Source: Lacunisphaera sp. (GTDB lineage Bacteria; Verrucomicrobiota; Verrucomicrobiia; Opitutales; Opitutaceae). From it: a stretch of 64,000 bases of DNA. The stretch's first letter is position 1, and the number at the start of each line of letters is the position of its first letter. The DNA is taken from NCBI GenBank assembly GCA_009695095.1, contig SIBQ01000001.1, positions 126,501-190,500 of the forward strand, read 5' to 3'. Below, one piece after another: positions 61,334 through 64,000 of this stretch. A program made the translations under genes and the position numbers. Under the pieces are notes generated by a model. The model saw only the letters and a list, made by a program, of their open reading frames with translations. It was not told where the DNA came from and searched no databases.

Positions 61334-61462
61334 GAGATTGGCCACAAAAAGTCACGAAAAGGTTTCCATGCGCCCCGATTATGTTTCGTGAGCCTATATG
61401 GCGCCTTAAAAGCTTCACTCGCCTCTTGGTTTTTGTGATTTTTTGTGGCTAAAATAACTCTT
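61334..61462. repeat. Heptamer tract before the DUF721 gene
   Basis: CCACAAA, AAGTCAC, GAAAAGG near 61343 and the opposing TTTTTGT, GATTTTT, TGTGGCT near 61430 form arms that can pair. The tract ends 13 bases before the ATG at 61463. Confidence 0.65.
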
Positions 61463-61843
61463 ATGTCCGACGAACCCAAGGAATTTTCCCGTGCGGTGGA
61501 GAATCTCATCGCCGGCTTCCGCGAGCTCCCGACGGACCGGGGCCGCTCCAAACGCCGCCAGACGACCGAACTCGGCTCCCTCGTGGACGAACTGCTGGTC
61601 AAATACCGGATCAGCCATGACTCGCTCGAACACAGCATCCGGGAAAAGTGGCCCGAGCTGGTTGGTGTCGCCAACGCGTCCTATTCGCACCCGGTCGTCG
61701 TCGAACGCGGACTGCTGGTTGTCCTCGTCTCGCACGCCGTCGTCCGCAACGAACTTTTCCTGCACCGGGAGTCCATCCTTGCGAAACTCAAGAAACTGCC
61801 CGGCTGCGCAGATATCCGGGGCGTGGCACTGCGGGCGGGTTGA
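61463..61843 (+). CDS. DUF721/DciA-like protein
   Basis: A 126-residue protein from ATG 61463. The DUF721 domain is visible as LGSLVDELLVKYRISHDSLEHSIREKWPELVG and VVVERGLLVVLVSHAVVRNELFLHRESIL, ending in GCADIRGVALRAG. In other bacteria this family includes DciA, which loads the replicative helicase. A weak-acid, helical N-terminus precedes the domain. Context gives no clue beyond housekeeping. Confidence 0.75.
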   Translation: MSDEPKEFSRAVENLIAGFRELPTDRGRSKRRQTTELGSLVDELLVKYRISHDSLEHSIREKWPELVGVANASYSHPVVVERGLLVVLVSHAVVRNELFLHRESILAKLKKLPGCADIRGVALRAG

Positions 61844-61871
61844 CGAGCATTATGAACAATAGTATTAAAGG

Positions 61872-62351
61872 ATGAATACTGTGACTGACAGAGCGCAGCA
61901 ATTACTACAGCAAACGCCGTTCCCACGATTATTCATTACGGGGGCCTGTCACGTATTCGCCATGGCTCTGCGATCTGCGTTTCCGGCTTATGCTTTAGTC
62001 AGAATTAAACAGGGCAAGAATGACTATGCTCATATCGCTACTTGCCCAGAGTGCGGTATGCTTCTCGACGCTTATGGCTGGATTTCCTACCAGAAGTATC
62101 AAGATGAACACGGGGAACCGGTCGAAGTAAACGTCATCACGGAAAGTGAGGTCAAATCCTACTCCGACTTTTGCTGGGAGTGTGAATTCGTGGAGTGCGT
62201 GGAAACCGAAGCTCGCGCGTGGATCGAAAGACATCGCGTGGTATTTAGCGGTGCCTCAAAAGGACCGATCAATGGCCATCCACGAATCCAGGTCTTTGGC
62301 GCGACAGAAGCTGGCTATCGAATTGTAAGAAATAATTTTCAGACTAGCTAA
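61872..62351 (+). CDS. Small protein of unknown function, AT-rich
   Basis: A 159-residue protein whose start ATG 61872 overlaps a good ribosome-binding sequence (AAAGGATG), unlike nearly all other genes here. It contains two Cys pairs, CPEC near 58 and CWEC near 106, and a CVE after, so a metal or disulfide site is possible. VFAMALRSAFPAYALVRIKQ and SGASKGPINGHPRIQVFG are the other notable runs. Base composition is clearly lower in GC than upstream, suggesting acquisition. No family is recognised. Confidence 0.6.
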   Translation: MNTVTDRAQQLLQQTPFPRLFITGACHVFAMALRSAFPAYALVRIKQGKNDYAHIATCPECGMLLDAYGWISYQKYQDEHGEPVEVNVITESEVKSYSDFCWECEFVECVETEARAWIERHRVVFSGASKGPINGHPRIQVFGATEAGYRIVRNNFQTS

Positions 62352-62369
62352 TTCGGTCATGCCTAAGAC

Positions 62370-63233
62370 TTAGACTATACGACTCGGCTTCTGCCCGGAC
62401 AATTCCGCGATTTCCTCTGCGAGTTGACCCGCTCGTATCTCCAATTCGACCCTTTCCTGGTCGAGCATCTCCGCCCGCTCTGCTGCGAGTTCATCCAGCA
62501 CGCCGGGTCTCTGCTCGCTCAGTTGGAAAAGCTCGTAATCTGGGCTCTCTTTCAAGCGATTAAGCGATTCAATAAGCTTAATGATTTCCAGCTGCAGCGT
62601 CTCATTTATGCGCCGCAACTGGCTGAGTTTCGTCTCGTCGCTGAAATCCAAGTTTACCCAGCCTTGACGCAGAATAAAGCCGTGTGGGTCCTCGGCGATT
62701 TCCTTCAAGGTCTTGAGATCGCCACAATCCTTGGCGTGATTGATTGCGCTGGTCAGCCTTTGATACGTCTCCAGCTTGTCGGGCTGGCTGGCAAAGCGGT
62801 CGGGGTGATACATCTTCACCAACTTCTTCCAATGCTGTGCCAGCTCACGCTCCTCCCCGGCGGTGAGTTGCCTCCGTTCCGCCATCGTTACGGTCGTCTC
62901 TTCGTAATCCTCGCCCGTTTGTCTTCTTGCCTTTTCGTAATTCTCCTCGGTTTGTTTTGCTTCCCCTTCGTCGCCGCGCCCCAGCGAGTTCAAAAATCTT
63001 TGCCGGTAGCCAACGATAAGCCGCAGTCGGTCACGTTTTTCGTAGCGTTCCCGCAATCGCCGGAACAGCGCGGCCCGCACGACATCGACCCGCGCTTTTT
63101 CTTTTGCATACTCGACCTCCAATTCGGCCAGTCTTGTTTGTGCATCAACCACAAGCTGCTGCAATTGCTCCAACTCGGGATTGACGGGCAGACTCACATC
63201 AGAGCTGATCTTGCTTTGAGTATCCTTCATCAA
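62370..63233 (-). CDS. Coiled-coil protein with a central J-domain
   Basis: A 287-residue protein. The J-domain core WKKLVKMYHPDRFASQPDKLETYQRLTSAINHAK lies at residues 134-168, with HPD at 143-145, so an Hsp70 partner is expected. Long charged coiled coils flank it: residues 20-115 (EQLQQLVVDAQTRLAELEVEY) and 210-275 (AERAEMLDQERVELEIRAGQ). No zinc finger or signal peptide is present, so this is a type III-like J-protein in the cytoplasm. The start is MM at 63233/63230. It lies 10 bases downstream of the Sel1 gene on the same strand and the two may be one unit. Confidence 0.8.
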   Translation of the reverse strand: MMKDTQSKISSDVSLPVNPELEQLQQLVVDAQTRLAELEVEYAKEKARVDVVRAALFRRLRERYEKRDRLRLIVGYRQRFLNSLGRGDEGEAKQTEENYEKARRQTGEDYEETTVTMAERRQLTAGEERELAQHWKKLVKMYHPDRFASQPDKLETYQRLTSAINHAKDCGDLKTLKEIAEDPHGFILRQGWVNLDFSDETKLSQLRRINETLQLEIIKLIESLNRLKESPDYELFQLSEQRPGVLDELAAERAEMLDQERVELEIRAGQLAEEIAELSGQKPSRIV

Positions 63234-63243
63234 GTTGCGGGTT

Positions 63244-64000
63244 TCAACCGTAGCGGCTTGCCCTTTGTCCGTCGGAAATTTCCCGGGATCGTTTCTGCGC
63301 GACTAACGTTTTTTCACGCCCAAGAGCGGCTTCCATCCATGCTCTGGTTTTCATATCCTCTTCATGACCGTAAGTATCCCGCCCAACCTTTGTTTTGTAG
63401 ATGAACCAAGCAAGCCCCTCGATTTCACACTTCGTCACACCATCACCATAGTAATATTTAAGAGCGAGTTTAGGCAGCGCGCCAGAGTGAAATCGCAAAG
63501 CAGCTTTCCGAAACCATTTTACGGCTTCACTATTGTTCACCAGAACCCCGTCGCCGTCGGCATACATTTGGCCCAGATAGAACTGAGCATCGTAGTGGCC
63601 TTGTTCGGCGGCCTTGCGATACCATTTCTCCGCGTCGGTGCGGTTCTGCGCCACGCCGATGCCGTTGGCATAGATTATACCTAGATTATTTTGGGCACTG
63701 GCGTTCCCCTTTTCGGCGGCTTTACGATACCACTCGACCGTTTCCGTGGGCTTTTTGCCCAGATCGTAATCGTAATCTTGATTGACCACGCGATGGTCGG
63801 TCGCCCTGCGATGCCATTTATTCGCTTCGATTTCATCCTGATTCACACCTTCACCGTTGGCATACATTAGGCCCAACTTATACTGGGCAGCGCGGTGGCC
63901 TTGCTCGGCGGCCATGCTCGGCGGCCATGCGAAACCATTTCACGGCTTCAACACTATCATGTGTTTCGCGAAGTCCTGTGGCATCATTATACCCGAGATG
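63244..64000 (-). pseudogene. Sel1-repeat protein, frame broken by a 13-bp duplication, 5' end outside window
   Basis: The main frame (63244-63915) encodes about five Sel1-like repeats: AAEQGHRAAQYKLGLMYANGEGV, AAEKGNASAQNNLGIIYANG, AAEQGHYDAQFYLGQMYADGDGV. The 13-bp sequence GCTCGGCGGCCAT is present twice in tandem at 63903-63928. Before it, the frame from the window edge reads LGYNDATGLRETHDSVEAVKWFRMAAE, which should continue directly into AAEQG; the extra 13 bases throw it out of frame. With one copy removed the gene is continuous past base 64000. Sel1 repeats usually mediate protein-protein contacts. Confidence 0.8.

Noticed and set aside
61872-64000. A prophage or integrative element
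   Set aside because: No integrase, phage structural gene, attachment repeat or tRNA boundary was seen inside the window.

Overview
The window is a high-GC chromosomal segment that most likely comes from an Opitutaceae-type member of the Verrucomicrobiota (PVC group). This is inferred from gene content, not from a marker gene: a GreA of about 615 residues with a large N-terminal extension, minor-pilin genes beside ptsP, an ispE/pyrF/ispD/ispF group, and start codons that almost never carry a Shine-Dalgarno sequence. No rRNA, tRNA, CRISPR array, insertion sequence or prophage was recognised.

Layout. (1) 1-16.4 kb is a surface-polysaccharide locus: rmlB and rmlA, an RmlD-like reductase, three GT2 and four GT4-type glycosyltransferases, two large multi-pass membrane proteins of GT-C type, and an alpha-oxoamine synthase of the serine palmitoyltransferase/KBL/AONS family. 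(2) 16.4-22.9 kb is a lipid-like assembly locus: an MGDG-type glycosyltransferase, a short-chain reductase, a FabB/F-type ketosynthase and an ACP-dehydratase fusion on the minus strand, diverging from a GT4 glycosyltransferase coupled to a YbgC-type thioesterase. (3) 22.9-39.4 kb is mostly housekeeping: queG, aroK, a threonine-aldolase-like enzyme, an FKBP isomerase, a LOG-domain protein, purD, a low-molecular-weight phosphatase, glyA, a YjbR protein, an aspartic-protease lipoprotein, rsmB, the long greA and an ArsR-methyltransferase fusion. (4) 39.4-42.5 kb holds a minor-pilin operon with one frameshifted member. (5) 42.9-47.7 kb has ptsP, ispE, pyrF, ispD and ispF. (6) 47.7-59.6 kb is a peptide-utilisation block: four OppA-type lipoproteins, a secreted M28 aminopeptidase, OppB, OppC and a prolyl-iminopeptidase-like hydrolase, without transporter ATPases. 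(7) After an MsbA-like exporter and a DUF721/DciA-like protein, the end of the window (61.86-64 kb) turns AT-richer and carries an unknown protein, a J-domain coiled-coil protein and a broken Sel1-repeat gene.

The most unusual feature is the repeat landscape. Tracts of degenerate 7-bp units, often as inverted pairs, sit directly before many start codons, interrupt PurD, QueG and IspE in frame, and appear to encode the signal peptides of three exported proteins. Two further palindromic families are present: a 21-bp hairpin with 9-bp arms (three copies, in the gaps between convergent genes) and a TGTCATTCTGAGC-type inverted repeat (five copies). Several genes look freshly broken: a minor pilin, a secreted protein after purD, a Sel1 gene disrupted by a 13-bp tandem duplication, and remnants of a membrane protein and of a solute-binding sensor.
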